Origin: Thioalkalivibrio sp.
Lineage (GTDB): Bacteria; Pseudomonadota; Gammaproteobacteria; Ectothiorhodospirales; Ectothiorhodospiraceae
Length of the DNA: 17,235 nt
NCBI GenBank assembly: GCA_003555285.1
Contig: PWGH01000123.1
Coordinates: 1 to 17,235, forward strand
Reading direction: 5' to 3'
Below are positions 1-9,000 of the stretch, in pieces. Numbering within the stretch: position 1 is the first letter of the stretch; each line of letters starts with the position of its first letter. The translations under genes were made by a program, and so were the position numbers. The notes beneath the pieces were generated by a model that searched no databases, was not told the origin of the DNA, and was given only the letters and a program-made list of their open reading frames with translations.

Positions 1-353
1 CAGATCACGAACTCAAAGTCCTGGCTCAGTTCGTTCAATACTCGCTCGACGCCGTCCTGCGTCAGGGCTTCCTTGTCGCGGGTCTGCGACGCGGGAAGGA
101 TGAACAGGTTGTCGGTTCGCTTATCCTTGATCAGGGCCTGGCGCAGATTCGCATCCCCGTTGATCACGTTGACGAAATCATAGACCACCCGGCGCTCGCA
201 GCCCATGATCAGGTCGAGGTTGCGCAGGCCCACATCGAAGTCCAGGACCGCGGTCTTGTGTCCCGCCAGGGCGAGCCCGGTCGCGATGGCCGCGGAGGTC
301 GTCGTCTTACCGACGCCGCCCTTGCCCGAAGTAATTACTACAATGCGTGCCAT
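1..353 (-). CDS. minD: Septum site-determining ATPase MinD (N-terminal part, cut by window edge)
   Basis: MinD is the membrane-associated, ParA/MinD-family ATPase that recruits MinC to the membrane and, with MinE, keeps the division septum at midcell. About 117 N-terminal residues are present and the rest lies beyond base 1. The start reads MARIVVITSGKGGVGKTT, which contains the deviant Walker A motif (KGGVGKTT) of the family at residues 11-18, followed by the conserved DFDVGLRNLD and IMGCERRVVYDF segments. The ATG at 353 matches the usual MinD start. A GGAG lies about 11 bases upstream, further than ideal. The gene follows minC by 35 bases in the same direction, as in typical minCDE operons, so minE would be expected just outside the window. 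Identification is by sequence recognition and is firm. Confidence 0.98.
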   Translation of the reverse strand, partial: MARIVVITSGKGGVGKTTTSAAIATGLALAGHKTAVLDFDVGLRNLDLIMGCERRVVYDFVNVINGDANLRQALIKDKRTDNLFILPASQTRDKEALTQDGVERVLNELSQDFEFVI

Positions 354-388
354 AAAGCCTGCATCTCCATGGTAAGTAGGCGTTGCGC

Positions 389-1141
389 CTAGATTTCAGT
401 GATATGAAGGGTTTCCCCGGACAGGCTGACCAGGCGATTCTCGCCCCGTTCGCTGTCGAGAATGTCTTCCGCGATGCGGTAATGGCCGGCGATAGACACC
501 AACTCGGCATCGATGCGCCGGCAAAAGATCTGCGCCGAGGCCAGACCGCGCACTCCCGCCAGGGCGCGACCGCGCAGCGTACCGTAGATATGAATGTGCC
601 CGTCCGCCAGCACCTCGGCCCCGGCGGACACCGCCCCGGTGATGATCAGGTCGCCGCCGCGCGCATAGATCTGCTGGCCCGAGCGGACCGGCTGGGTGAC
701 CAGTCGGGTCGGCGTGTGCGTGGGCAACGCCACCGGGGGCGGTATCGGCTCGGGGGCGGCCGGCGGCGGCGCACGGGCCGCGACGGCCTCAGCCGCGGCC
801 TTGCCACTCAACACCAGCAGCGGCAGGCCGCTCGCCTCGGCAACAACCTCGGTCGCCACGCGGCTCTGCTGCAAACCGATCAGCTTGAAGCCATGGCGCC
901 GCACCCGCTCCAGTGCCACCAGCAGGTCCGGAATCGGCAGCTCCGGGACCGTGAGGGACCCGAGCGCCTCCAGGTCGACCACCACCGGCATGTCCCGCAT
1001 CAATTCCGGGGCCTCGGCCATGCGCGCACCTAGCGCGGCGTCCAGTGCCTCGGCCTGCGTGGTCTGCAGACGCAGGATCGACACCAGCATCATCCGGCCC
1101 TTCAACTCAATGGCGTGGACGTTTTCGGCCTGCGCACTCAC
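389..1141 (-). CDS. minC: Septum site-determining protein MinC (FtsZ assembly inhibitor)
   Basis: MinC, recruited to the membrane by MinD, antagonises FtsZ polymerisation away from midcell. The protein has 250 residues, normal for the family. The N-terminal domain has the AIELKG...PVVVDLEALG pattern (about residues 10-62). An alanine/proline-rich linker (about 138-160) follows, then the C-terminal beta-helix domain with the glycine-rich repeats GGDLIITGAVSAGAEVLADG and IHIYGTLRGRALAG that binds MinD and FtsZ. The start is a GTG at 1141. It is the only start codon between an upstream in-frame TGA and the conserved N-terminal strand; the later Met-Met pair at 17-18 would remove that strand. No clear Shine-Dalgarno precedes it, and a 12-codon upstream ORF overlaps the GTG (reported separately). 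minD follows 35 bases downstream. Confidence 0.97.
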   Translation of the reverse strand: MSAQAENVHAIELKGRMMLVSILRLQTTQAEALDAALGARMAEAPELMRDMPVVVDLEALGSLTVPELPIPDLLVALERVRRHGFKLIGLQQSRVATEVVAEASGLPLLVLSGKAAAEAVAARAPPPAAPEPIPPPVALPTHTPTRLVTQPVRSGQQIYARGGDLIITGAVSAGAEVLADGHIHIYGTLRGRALAGVRGLASAQIFCRRIDAELVSIAGHYRIAEDILDSERGENRLVSLSGETLHITEI

Positions 1142-1176
1142 AGGAACGGGGTACTTGCGACAAGAAATTCAGGCAT
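1138..1176 (-). other. Possible 12-codon upstream ORF overlapping the minC start
   Basis: A short ORF, ATG at 1176 to TGA at 1138, encodes MPEFLVASTPFL. Its stop overlaps the GTG start of minC in the arrangement GTGA. minC has no visible Shine-Dalgarno, so entry by translational coupling is conceivable. The small ORF also lacks a good ribosome binding site, so it may be chance. Confidence 0.2.
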
Positions 1177-1204
1177 GGCGGGTTTCGGATCCGAACGAAG
1201 GCAT

Positions 1205-1216
1205 CGCGCCATTGTA
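1205..1216 (-). promoter_or_regulatory. Candidate -10 element upstream of minC
   Basis: On the minus strand the sequence CTACAATGG contains TACAAT, close to the sigma-70 -10 consensus (plus-strand ATTGTA at 1211-1216), about 70 bases upstream of the minC GTG. No convincing -35 hexamer sits at the right distance. It is a weak candidate for the min operon promoter in the 148-base gap. Confidence 0.3.
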
Positions 1217-1289
1217 GCGTGTCGCGGCGCTCGAAGGTGTGGCTTGTACCCGTTTTCTGCAGACGATCAGTGCCTCGGCGAACCGGAGA

Positions 1290-2054
1290 TCAGCGCTTGG
1301 GGCGCCCGGGGATCAGGGCATTGGTATGCTCGATGTACTCGCGATAGCCGGGTCGGGTTTCCGTCAGTTGGTGGTCGAGCAGCGCGACCCCGGAGACCCG
1401 AACGATCAAAAAAATCATCAACGCCACGCTCGGCAGCGCCCACCAGGCGCCAAAGGCCAGGGCGATCAGGCCGTAGCCGATCCAGAGCACGATCTCGCCG
1501 AAATAATTCGGGTGCCGGCTCAAGCCCCACAGGCCGCTGTCCATCACCCGGCCGCGGTTCCCGGGCTGAGCCTTGAACCGGGCCAACTGCCAGTCGGCAA
1601 CGGCTTCGTAGAGAAAACCAAACCCCCACACCGCCCAGCCCACGACGATCAGCGGCCACCAGGGGACGTCGCCGCGCACGCTGGCCAGCATCGGCAGCGC
1701 GATGACCGCCAGCAGCAGGCCCTGCAACCAGAAGATGGTGACCAGGCTGCGCAGGGCGAAGGCCCGATCGGAACGCCCCTCGCGCATCGCACTGTAGCGC
1801 TTGTCCTCCCCGTGACCCCAGTTGCGCCAGGTGATGTGCCCGGACAGGCGCAGACCCCACAGGGCCACGGGCACCAGCATGACCCACGCATTGGCCGGAA
1901 GGCCGGACAACACCCACCAGACGAGAGCCAACCACACAAACCCCAGACCCCAGAACCGATCCACCAGACTCGCATCCCGCAACGGCACGCTGAAGGCCCA
2001 GATCAGGGTCATCAGCGCCAGTGCCGCCAGCACACCCCAGACGAACAGGATCAT
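1290..2054 (-). CDS. DUF1295 family membrane protein (steroid 5-alpha-reductase/ICMT-like superfamily)
   Basis: This is a hydrophobic protein of 254 residues with about six or seven membrane segments, beginning MILFVWGVLAALALMTLIWA. The C-terminal third has the family signature: GLWGLSRHPNYFGEIVLW (about residues 176-193), then RVSGVALLDHQLTETRPGYREYIEHTNALIP near the end. In this superfamily the conserved His-Pro-Asn-Tyr segment lines the cofactor (NADPH or SAM) site. Known relatives include sterol reductases and isoprenylcysteine methyltransferases, but the bacterial DUF1295 branch is mostly uncharacterised. The chosen ATG (2054) overlaps the stop of the upstream methyltransferase as ATGA, which implies translational coupling and joint function. 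Longer upstream reading in this frame only shadows the methyltransferase gene. A lipid-modifying reductase is a plausible inference, not shown. Confidence 0.9.
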   Translation of the reverse strand: MILFVWGVLAALALMTLIWAFSVPLRDASLVDRFWGLGFVWLALVWWVLSGLPANAWVMLVPVALWGLRLSGHITWRNWGHGEDKRYSAMREGRSDRAFALRSLVTIFWLQGLLLAVIALPMLASVRGDVPWWPLIVVGWAVWGFGFLYEAVADWQLARFKAQPGNRGRVMDSGLWGLSRHPNYFGEIVLWIGYGLIALAFGAWWALPSVALMIFLIVRVSGVALLDHQLTETRPGYREYIEHTNALIPGRPKR

Positions 2055-3139
2055 GCCTGCACCTCCCTCAGGTCCAGGCGGACGGGGGTCGTGACCGGCG
2101 CAGCGACGTCTCCGGGCCGCTGGAACAGCACATGGGACACGAACCATTCGCTGCCCTGCCGATAACCGAACAATTCGGCACAGGCCATGTAGAACATGCG
2201 CCAGCGCTGGAACCAGCGCCGGGCCTCCACCCCGTAGGTCTGCTCGAATAATGGGAGAATCGTCGTCCGAGCCGCATCCTGGCGCTGCAGCCAGGCATTG
2301 CAGGTCTTCTGGTAATGACGCCCCTCGACCCGCCATTGCCGAATCACCTGCAGATCCGCCTGAAAGTGCCGGGCCAGATCGTCGGAGGGCATCAGCCCAT
2401 CGCGAAAGAAATACCGGCCCATCCAATTCGTCGCACCCTCACTCTCGAAGGCATAGGCGTGTTCGCGGTGGCAGAAGACGTGCAGGAACGCCTGGCCGCT
2501 CGGGCGCAGCCAGGTGGCCGCCCGGCGCAACAACTCCTGCCAATTGCGCATGTGCTCGAACATCTCAATCGACACGATGCGATCGAAGTCGGTGCGTGGC
2601 GGCGCGAACACGTTCATGTCCGCGGTCAGCACCTCGAGGTTGGTCAATCCGCGCGCCGCACGCTGCGCCTCGATGAAGGCCCGCTGCGACTGCGAATTCG
2701 ACACCGCAATGATCGTGCTGTTCGGGTAGTGCTCGGCCATCCACAGCGACAACGAGCCCCAACCGCAGCCCAGCTCCAGGATCCGCTGGCCATCCTGAAG
2801 GTGCGCCCGCGCACAACTGAGCGCGAGCATTCGCGCCTCGGCGTCCTCGAGGTCGGCCACGCCGGCCGGCCAATGACCACAGGAGTACTTCAGATGCCGC
2901 CCCAGGCAGTGCTGGAAATAGGCCGCGGGAAGCTCATAATGCTGCTCGTTGGCCATTGCAGTGGACAGCGCCACCGGGGCGGCTGCCATCGCCTGCAGCA
3001 GCGCCTGGCGCTGCTCCATGCGGGCCTCGACGTTCTGCCCGACTGCGCGCAACCGGGAACCGAGCAAACGGCGTATACCGAACCGGATGACCGCATCCGG
3101 CAACCAGCCGCGCTCCGCCCAGTCGATCAGTGTCTGCAT
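2051..3139 (-). CDS. SAM-dependent methyltransferase, cyclopropane-synthase/coclaurine N-methyltransferase-like
   Basis: A class I methyltransferase of 362 residues in the cyclopropane-fatty-acid synthase superfamily. The SAM-binding glycine loop ILELGCGWGS is at residues 120-129, an acidic-to-asparagine strand (IIAVSNSQSQ) is at 143-152, and the motif IEMFEHM is at 191-197 (Glu192, Glu195, His196). From memory of the families, it resembles plant (S)-coclaurine N-methyltransferase more than E. coli Cfa: the segments YELP, LKYSC, DAEARML, CHREHAY, FFRDGLMPS and AELFGYRQGSEWFVSHVLF each have a counterpart in order. Its length also matches those enzymes. The substrate is unknown; a bacterial lipid or small amine is possible. 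The ATG at 3139 has only a weak AGG just upstream. The DUF1295 gene overlaps the end by 4 bases. Confidence 0.9.
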   Translation of the reverse strand: MQTLIDWAERGWLPDAVIRFGIRRLLGSRLRAVGQNVEARMEQRQALLQAMAAAPVALSTAMANEQHYELPAAYFQHCLGRHLKYSCGHWPAGVADLEDAEARMLALSCARAHLQDGQRILELGCGWGSLSLWMAEHYPNSTIIAVSNSQSQRAFIEAQRAARGLTNLEVLTADMNVFAPPRTDFDRIVSIEMFEHMRNWQELLRRAATWLRPSGQAFLHVFCHREHAYAFESEGATNWMGRYFFRDGLMPSDDLARHFQADLQVIRQWRVEGRHYQKTCNAWLQRQDAARTTILPLFEQTYGVEARRWFQRWRMFYMACAELFGYRQGSEWFVSHVLFQRPGDVAAPVTTPVRLDLREVQA

Positions 3140-3194
3140 CCTGCCGTCTCCCCTGGCACCTTCGCATCGACCACTTCGGGGTGGATCAGTTCCC

Positions 3195-3221
3195 GGCGCG
3201 CGCCGCCGGTGGCCGCCACCG
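3195..3221 (-). other. GC-rich hairpins between the diguanylate cyclase and methyltransferase genes
   Basis: The 90-base gap 3140-3229 holds a perfect 6-bp stem, CGGTGG/CCACCG (3207-3212 with 3216-3221), and an adjacent self-complementary GGCGCGCGCC (3195-3204). They lie just after the cyclase stop codon on the minus strand. There is no U-tract, so intrinsic termination is doubtful; an mRNA-end stabilising hairpin is an alternative. Confidence 0.3.
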
Positions 3222-3229
3222 CCCCACCA

Positions 3230-5962
3230 TCAGGACGCCGCGTGCAGCCGGAAGCCGTTCCCACCGGCGGCCTTGGCCGCATACATCGCCGAGTCCGCCT
3301 CCTGCAACAACGCCTGGATTGTGGCCTGGCTGCCATAAAACAGCGTGGCGCCGATACTGGGGGTGATGGTAAAGGCTCCGTCATCCAGGGCCACCGGCAC
3401 CGCGAGCGCGATCCGCAGCTTTTCGCCAACCTGCCGAATCTGCGCCTCGGCCTGCTCCCGAAGCGGGCTCAACGGCGCGATGATTACCACGAATTCGTCC
3501 CCGCCGAAACGGGCCACCGTGTCGCTCTGGCGCACCTCCTCACGCAATCGCCGCGCAATCTCCCGCAAGAGTACATCGCCCTGGTCATGACCCAGCGTAT
3601 CGTTCAGGTGCTTGAAGCGATCGAGGTCCATGAACAGTAGTGCGCCGTGGTAACGGTCCCGGCGGCTCGCCGCCAAGGCCTGTTGCAGACGATCCAGGAA
3701 CAAACGGCGATTGGGCAATCCCGTGAGCAGATCGTGAAAGGCCATTTCCCGAATCGCCAAATCCTCGCTACGGCGCTCGGTCACATCATCGAGGGTCCCG
3801 AAGGTACCGATGGTCCGACCCTGTGCATCCCGCACCGGCCGCGCGACGATCTCCAGCCAGCGATAACTGCCGTCCCGGCACCGGCAGCGGAACTGTTCGT
3901 GCCGATGCTCCTCGTCCCCGCGATCCTTTCCCCATTGCTCCGGGTCCCGTTGCTCCTCGTCCCGCTGCAGGCGTGTCGCCAGGAACGCCCCCTGAACTCC
4001 GCGATCATCGCCATGCACATAGTCCAGAAACGTGGTGCCCAGACTCTCGGCCACCGGAAACCCGGTAACCTGCTCCCAGGCCAGATTCAGGAACACCAGA
4101 TTCCCCGTACTATCGATCTGAAACGCGATCTCACGGATATTGTCCACCACCTGGCGATAGCGCGTCTCGCTCTGGCTCAGTTCCGCGGTGCGCGCCAACA
4201 CCTCGGCCTCCAGACGGTCCCGGCGCTGGGTCTGAAAGGTCACCAGGATTGCCGATAACAGGGTCAGCAGCACACCGAGAACACCCACGGCCCAGGCCAT
4301 GTGCAGCGGGTTGGCCGCCCGGTATTCCGGGGTCGCCTGCACCCGCAGCGCATACGTCTGACCGAACACAAAGAGCGGCTGCACCCAGTTGAAGCGCTCG
4401 CTGGCGGGCCAACCCGTCGCCAGTGCGTCCGCGGGCGAGTCCAGAGGGCCTAAGGAAGAGGCCAGCCGCTCGGGCGCGCCACCCGGGGTCAGCTGATGCA
4501 GTTCCACCCAGACCGACTCCCGGGTCAGATGCTCCCGCATAACCATGGAATCCAACAGGAAGGTCAGTCGCAGCGCCATCACGGCGACCCCCCGCAACGG
4601 GCGGTCCGCCGGCATTGTCCCGTTCTCTGCGGAGGGCACCGCCGCAAAGACGAAGATCACATCATCGCCCGCATCGGCCGTGGGCACCCGCTCCGACGCA
4701 GTCATCAGGCCGGTGCGTCGAAGTTCCTCGATGGCCACCCGACGCCGCGGCTCCGACGCCAGATCGAAGCCCAGCAGCGGCTGATACAGGGCCGGCAACA
4801 CAAAGCGCAGCGGGAAATACACCGGCCGGTCCGCGATCGGCTGGCGGGCACCGTCGGCATCGAGTTCGAAGAGTCGGAATGCCCCGATCTCAAGGCCCTG
4901 GACACCCGCCTCGAAAGCGGTTACGCCCTCGGCCGAGACCCATGGAGCCCACCCGATCCCGGCCACATGATACTTGCCCAGCAGCGACCGACTCAGGCCC
5001 CCGAAGGCCTTCTCGTTCACGGTGTCGAGTTGCTGCAGGCCGTCGGCAAGGGCCTGGAACTGATGATCGCGCAAGGCATGAAACTGCTGGATGACCCGTT
5101 GGGCCTTGGATTCGGCGAGCAGGGCGAACTGGGTGTGCTGCGTGCGTGCCTCGAGCGTCTGCAGGGTCAGGGCGGCAATCAGGGTCAGCGTGAACCCGAA
5201 GGCGACGACCAGCCACGCCTCCCCATTGCGCAACCGCCAACGCCAGGCGGGCCGCGCACTGTCCCGACTCAGCAACACGCTCCAGCCCACCAGCACGATG
5301 GCGACCAGCGACAACGCCGCGAGCCAGACACGCGACCGGGATTCGGCCAAGCGGTCCGCCCAATCCCCGGCCTCGATATCGACACCCACCGCCATCACGA
5401 CCTCTCCGGTGCGCGGATCCAGCACGGGCGCCAACGCACTGACGAAGTGGCCGTATTCGTCGAGGTATGGACCCACGATGAAGGGCCGTGCCTCACGAAA
5501 CAAGGCCTCCAGGCCCTCGGGCGGCTGCTCGTAGCGTGTCCCCGGCGGCGAGGCCTGGAAATCGCCGTCCAGGTAGGACTCGGGGCCGAACACATAGGCC
5601 CCACCCCGCTCGGCCAGGGTGTAGAGGCCGCGCACTCCGGCGATGCTCTGATAGGCCATGAGCTGGCCACGCAACCGCGTGAAGGCCGGCCGCTGCGCAT
5701 CGGAGGTGTCAAAGGCCAGGGCGTTTACCCGCTCGGGCTTGATCGCCCGGGCCAGGGCAATGGCATCGGCCAGCAACTGACCGCGCAGCTGCTGGTCATT
5801 CTTCTGTACCCACCACTGATCGGCCCACAGGCCGCCCAACAGCACCGCGGCCACCGCCGTCAACAGGAATACCGCCTGCACCAGGCGTCGGGAGCGCGCC
5901 TTGGCGCTCGCGATCAAGGCGCGTGGGGTCGGCTGCATCGTGGATTCAAGAAGGAGTTCCAT
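3230..5962 (-). CDS. Membrane-bound sensory diguanylate cyclase (CHASE-PAS-GGDEF)
   Basis: This protein of 910 residues should make cyclic di-GMP from two GTP in response to extracytoplasmic signals. Predicted membrane segments are at about 29-47, 212-231, 249-269 and 554-576. The first loop (48-211) looks like a Cache-type sensor; the second (270-553) has the CHASE-like pattern [12 protein letters not shown]...[14 protein letters not shown] short coiled stretch (581-600) leads to a PAS domain with PAC (about 600-728), then a GGDEF domain (about 738-905) starting [10 protein letters not shown]. The active-site GGDEF is intact at 820-824, and RQSD at 811-814 is placed as a product-inhibition I-site. 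There is no EAL domain. The PAS domain is interrupted by a charged five-residue repeat (667-691). Two ATGs are possible (5962 and 5938), neither with a clear ribosome site; the choice changes eight residues. Confidence 0.95.
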   Translation of the reverse strand: MELLLESTMQPTPRALIASAKARSRRLVQAVFLLTAVAAVLLGGLWADQWWVQKNDQQLRGQLLADAIALARAIKPERVNALAFDTSDAQRPAFTRLRGQLMAYQSIAGVRGLYTLAERGGAYVFGPESYLDGDFQASPPGTRYEQPPEGLEALFREARPFIVGPYLDEYGHFVSALAPVLDPRTGEVVMAVGVDIEAGDWADRLAESRSRVWLAALSLVAIVLVGWSVLLSRDSARPAWRWRLRNGEAWLVVAFGFTLTLIAALTLQTLEARTQHTQFALLAESKAQRVIQQFHALRDHQFQALADGLQQLDTVNEKAFGGLSRSLLGKYHVAGIGWAPWVSAEGVTAFEAGVQGLEIGAFRLFELDADGARQPIADRPVYFPLRFVLPALYQPLLGFDLASEPRRRVAIEELRRTGLMTASERVPTADAGDDVIFVFAAVPSAENGTMPADRPLRGVAVMALRLTFLLDSMVMREHLTRESVWVELHQLTPGGAPERLASSLGPLDSPADALATGWPASERFNWVQPLFVFGQTYALRVQATPEYRAANPLHMAWAVGVLGVLLTLLSAILVTFQTQRRDRLEAEVLARTAELSQSETRYRQVVDNIREIAFQIDSTGNLVFLNLAWEQVTGFPVAESLGTTFLDYVHGDDRGVQGAFLATRLQRDEEQRDPEQWGKDRGDEEHRHEQFRCRCRDGSYRWLEIVARPVRDAQGRTIGTFGTLDDVTERRSEDLAIREMAFHDLLTGLPNRRLFLDRLQQALAASRRDRYHGALLFMDLDRFKHLNDTLGHDQGDVLLREIARRLREEVRQSDTVARFGGDEFVVIIAPLSPLREQAEAQIRQVGEKLRIALAVPVALDDGAFTITPSIGATLFYGSQATIQALLQEADSAMYAAKAAGGNGFRLHAAS
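3906..3965 (-). repeat. 15-bp tandem repeat inside the PAS domain of the diguanylate cyclase
   Basis: Four successive 15-base units at 3906, 3921, 3936 and 3951 share the core tgctcctcgtcccg on the plus strand. Units 1 and 4 match best, unit 3 well, and unit 2 is degenerate. Because 15 is a multiple of three, they encode five-residue units [20 protein letters not shown] within a highly charged loop (residues 667-686). Confidence 0.75.
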
Positions 5963-6024
5963 TGCCGTGGACCAGGCCTGCAGATCGGGTTCGGGACCGG
6001 CTCATCCCACGAAACCTCAGAAAT

Positions 6025-9000
6025 TCACGGCAGTGTACCGTATCCACCTCCACCCGGCGTCTCCAGGATCACCGCATCGCCGGTGCGAACCGTGCAGCGG
6101 TCGCAGGCGTCCAAGAGCGTCACGCTGCCATCGGCCCGTTCGACCCGGGTGCGGCCGACCTGGCCCGGCGCGCCGCCAGCCAGCCCCGCCGGCGGCACCC
6201 GTCGCCGATTGGCCAGAATCACCAGTTCCATGTTCTCCAGAAAGCGCAGGCGCCGGATCACGCCATTGCCGCCGCGATACCGACCGGCGCCTCCGGAACC
6301 GCGTCGGATGCCGAAGTGCTCCACCCGCACCGGAAAGCGCGTCTCCAGCACCTCCGGGTCGGTCAGGCGGGAATTGGTCATGTGCGTCTGCACCGCATCG
6401 GCTCCGGCAAATCCGGGGCCCGCCCCGGAGCCGCCGCACACGGTTTCGTAGTATTGGTACTGGGCATTGCCGAAGGTCAGGTTGTTCATCGTGCCTTGGG
6501 CCCCAGCCAGCGTACCGAGGGCCAGGTACAACGCATCGGTGATTACCTGCGAGGTCTCGACATTCCCGGCGACCACCGCCGCCGGCGCACGCGGAGCCAA
6601 CATGCTGTCGCTGGGGATCACGATGTCGATCGGCTCCAGGCAGCCCTCGTTCAACGGAATGTCATCGTCGATCAGGGTGCGGAACACATAGAGCACGGCC
6701 GCCCGCGCAATGGCCGTGGGCGCATTGAAGTTGTCGTCCCGCATCGCGCTGGTGCCGGTGAAGTCGATCCGGACCCGCTCTCGTTGCGGATCCGGATCCA
6801 CGGCGACGCAGACGACCGCGCCGTTGTCCATCGGGTAGCAGAAACGCCCTGGTTGCAACCGCCGGATCACCGCGCGCACCGCCAGCGCCGCATTGCGCTG
6901 CACATGGCGCATGTAGGCATGGATCGTCGCCGCACCATACTGGTCGACCAGACGCTCCAGTTCCTGCACACCGCGGGCGTTCGCCGCAACCTGAGCCTGC
7001 AGGTCAGCCAGATTCTGGTCGGGATTGCGGGCCGGATACGGTCCCGCCGCGAGTCGATCGCGGATCGCCTGCGTCTGGAAATGCCCGCCCTGCACCAGGC
7101 GCATCGGTTCGATCAGCACGCCCTCCTCGCTCAGGTTCCGGGAGAAGGCCGGCATCGAGCCCGGACTGGTCCCGCCGACATCGGCATGATGACCGCGGGC
7201 CGCCACGTGAAACAGGATCTCACCACTCGCCCGGTCGAACACCGGCGTGACCACCGTGATGTCCGGCAGGTGGGTGCCGCCCGCGTAGGGATCGTTCAGC
7301 ACGAAGACGTCGCCGGGCGCCATGCGGCCGGCGAAGCGCTGCAGTACCGCCTCTACACTGGCCCCCATCGAGCCCAGATGCACCGGCATGTGCGGGGCAT
7401 TCGCCACCAGCCCACCGCCGGCATCAAACAGCGCACAGGAGAAATCCAGTCGCTCCTTGATGTTCACCGAATGCGCGGTGTTCTGCAGCGTATAGCCCAT
7501 CTGTTCGGCGATGGACATGAAGCGGCTGTTGAAGACCTCCAGCAGGCCCGGGTCAACGAGGCCTGGGTCAATGGGGCCCGGGTCAATGGGGCCCGGGGGA
7601 AACGAGCCCGGATCGAAGGCCTCGGGCACCCGCGGCCACGCGCCCTCGGTGCGTACCCGTTGCAGCACCAGAACGCCCTCGCCACGCACCTCGGCATCCC
7701 AATCGGGCTCCAGCACCAGGGTGCCGGTGGCCTCGATGACGATGGCCGGACCGTGCAGCCGCTGCCCCGCTTCGAGCGCCTCCCGCCGGTACAGGGGCAC
7801 CCGCCGCAGGGCGCCGGCGAAACCCGCCTCGACGGTGGTGTGCGGTTCCGGTTCTGCCCGCGCCGTCGGCGCCACCTGCGGTGCCGGCGCGGCTTCACGC
7901 GCGCCCGCCACCGCCTCGACCATACAGGTCGCCGCAACCAGTGCCCGATCCTCGAGTGCGAAGCCGAATTGCTGCCGGTAGCGCTGCCGGAAGGCCTCGG
8001 CCATGGCCGGGACCGGCCCCAAGGGCACGGCTAGAGCGGTGTCCGAGCCGGCATAGCGAATCTGCACCGAGGCCAGCACCGTGATCCGCGTCGTGTCCAG
8101 CGACTGCGCCTCGAGTTCCGCCAGCGCCGCCTGGCGCAGGCCGTCGATACAGGCCTCGATCCGGGCGCGGCCGTCGGGCACGTCCAGGGGCTGCTCGAGG
8201 CTTTGCTCCCGCAACGCGCGGACTGCGGCGAGGCCCATGCCATAGGCCGACAGCACCCCGGCCAGCGGATGCAGGATCACCTCACGCATCTGCAGTGCCT
8301 GCGCCACCTGACAGGCATGCTGCCCGCCGGCACCCCCGAAACAGACGAGGGCATAGCGGCCCACCTCGTGCCCCCGCTGCACCGAGATCTTCTTGATCGC
8401 CTGCGCCATGTGCTCGACCGCGATCTGCAGGAAGGCCTCGGCCAGAGCCTCGGGCGAACGCTCCTTCGCCCCGGCCGCGCTCACGTCTCGCGCCAGCACG
8501 CACAGCCGCTCCCGTACCGCATCGCGATCGAGCGGCTGATCCTGGGTCGACCCGAAGACTGCGGGGAAGAATTCCGCCTGCAGGCGCCCGAGCATCAGGT
8601 TGCAGTCGGTGATCGTCAATGGCCCGCCGCGCCGGTAGCAGGCCGGCCCCGGGTCTGCACCCGCTGACGCCGGTCCCACCCGCAACCGGATGCCATCGAA
8701 CCAGCAGATCGAGCCGCCGCCGGCGGCTACCGTGTGAATGTCGAGCATCGGCGCGCGCAACCGTACGCCGGCCACCTGTGTCTCGTAGACCCGCTCCAGG
8801 GTGCCGGCGAAATGGGCGACATCGGTGGAGGTGCCCCCCATGTCGAAGGAAATGATCCGCTCATAGCCGGCCTGACGTGCAATCTCCCGAGCCCCGACGA
8901 CGCCACCCGCCGGTCCAGATACGATGGCATCCTTGCCCTGGAACAAAGTGGCATCGGTCAGCCCGCCGTTGGACTGCATGAACTGCAGGCGCGCGCCGCC

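Noticed and set aside
2055..2426. N-terminal extension of the DUF1295 frame by 124 codons.
   Set aside because: The extension overlaps the methyltransferase gene, is low-complexity Arg/Ala/Gly-rich, and is not part of the family. The ATG in the ATGA overlap is far more plausible.
4496..6451. Long plus-strand open frame of about 650 codons.
   Set aside because: It lies opposite the diguanylate cyclase and the end of the 5-oxoprolinase. Its product is rich in Arg, Gln, Pro and Gly without domains, as expected for an antisense shadow in GC-rich DNA.
5923..8034. Long plus-strand open frame of about 700 codons.
   Set aside because: It is antisense to the clearly recognised fused 5-oxoprolinase gene and shows no domain or credible composition.
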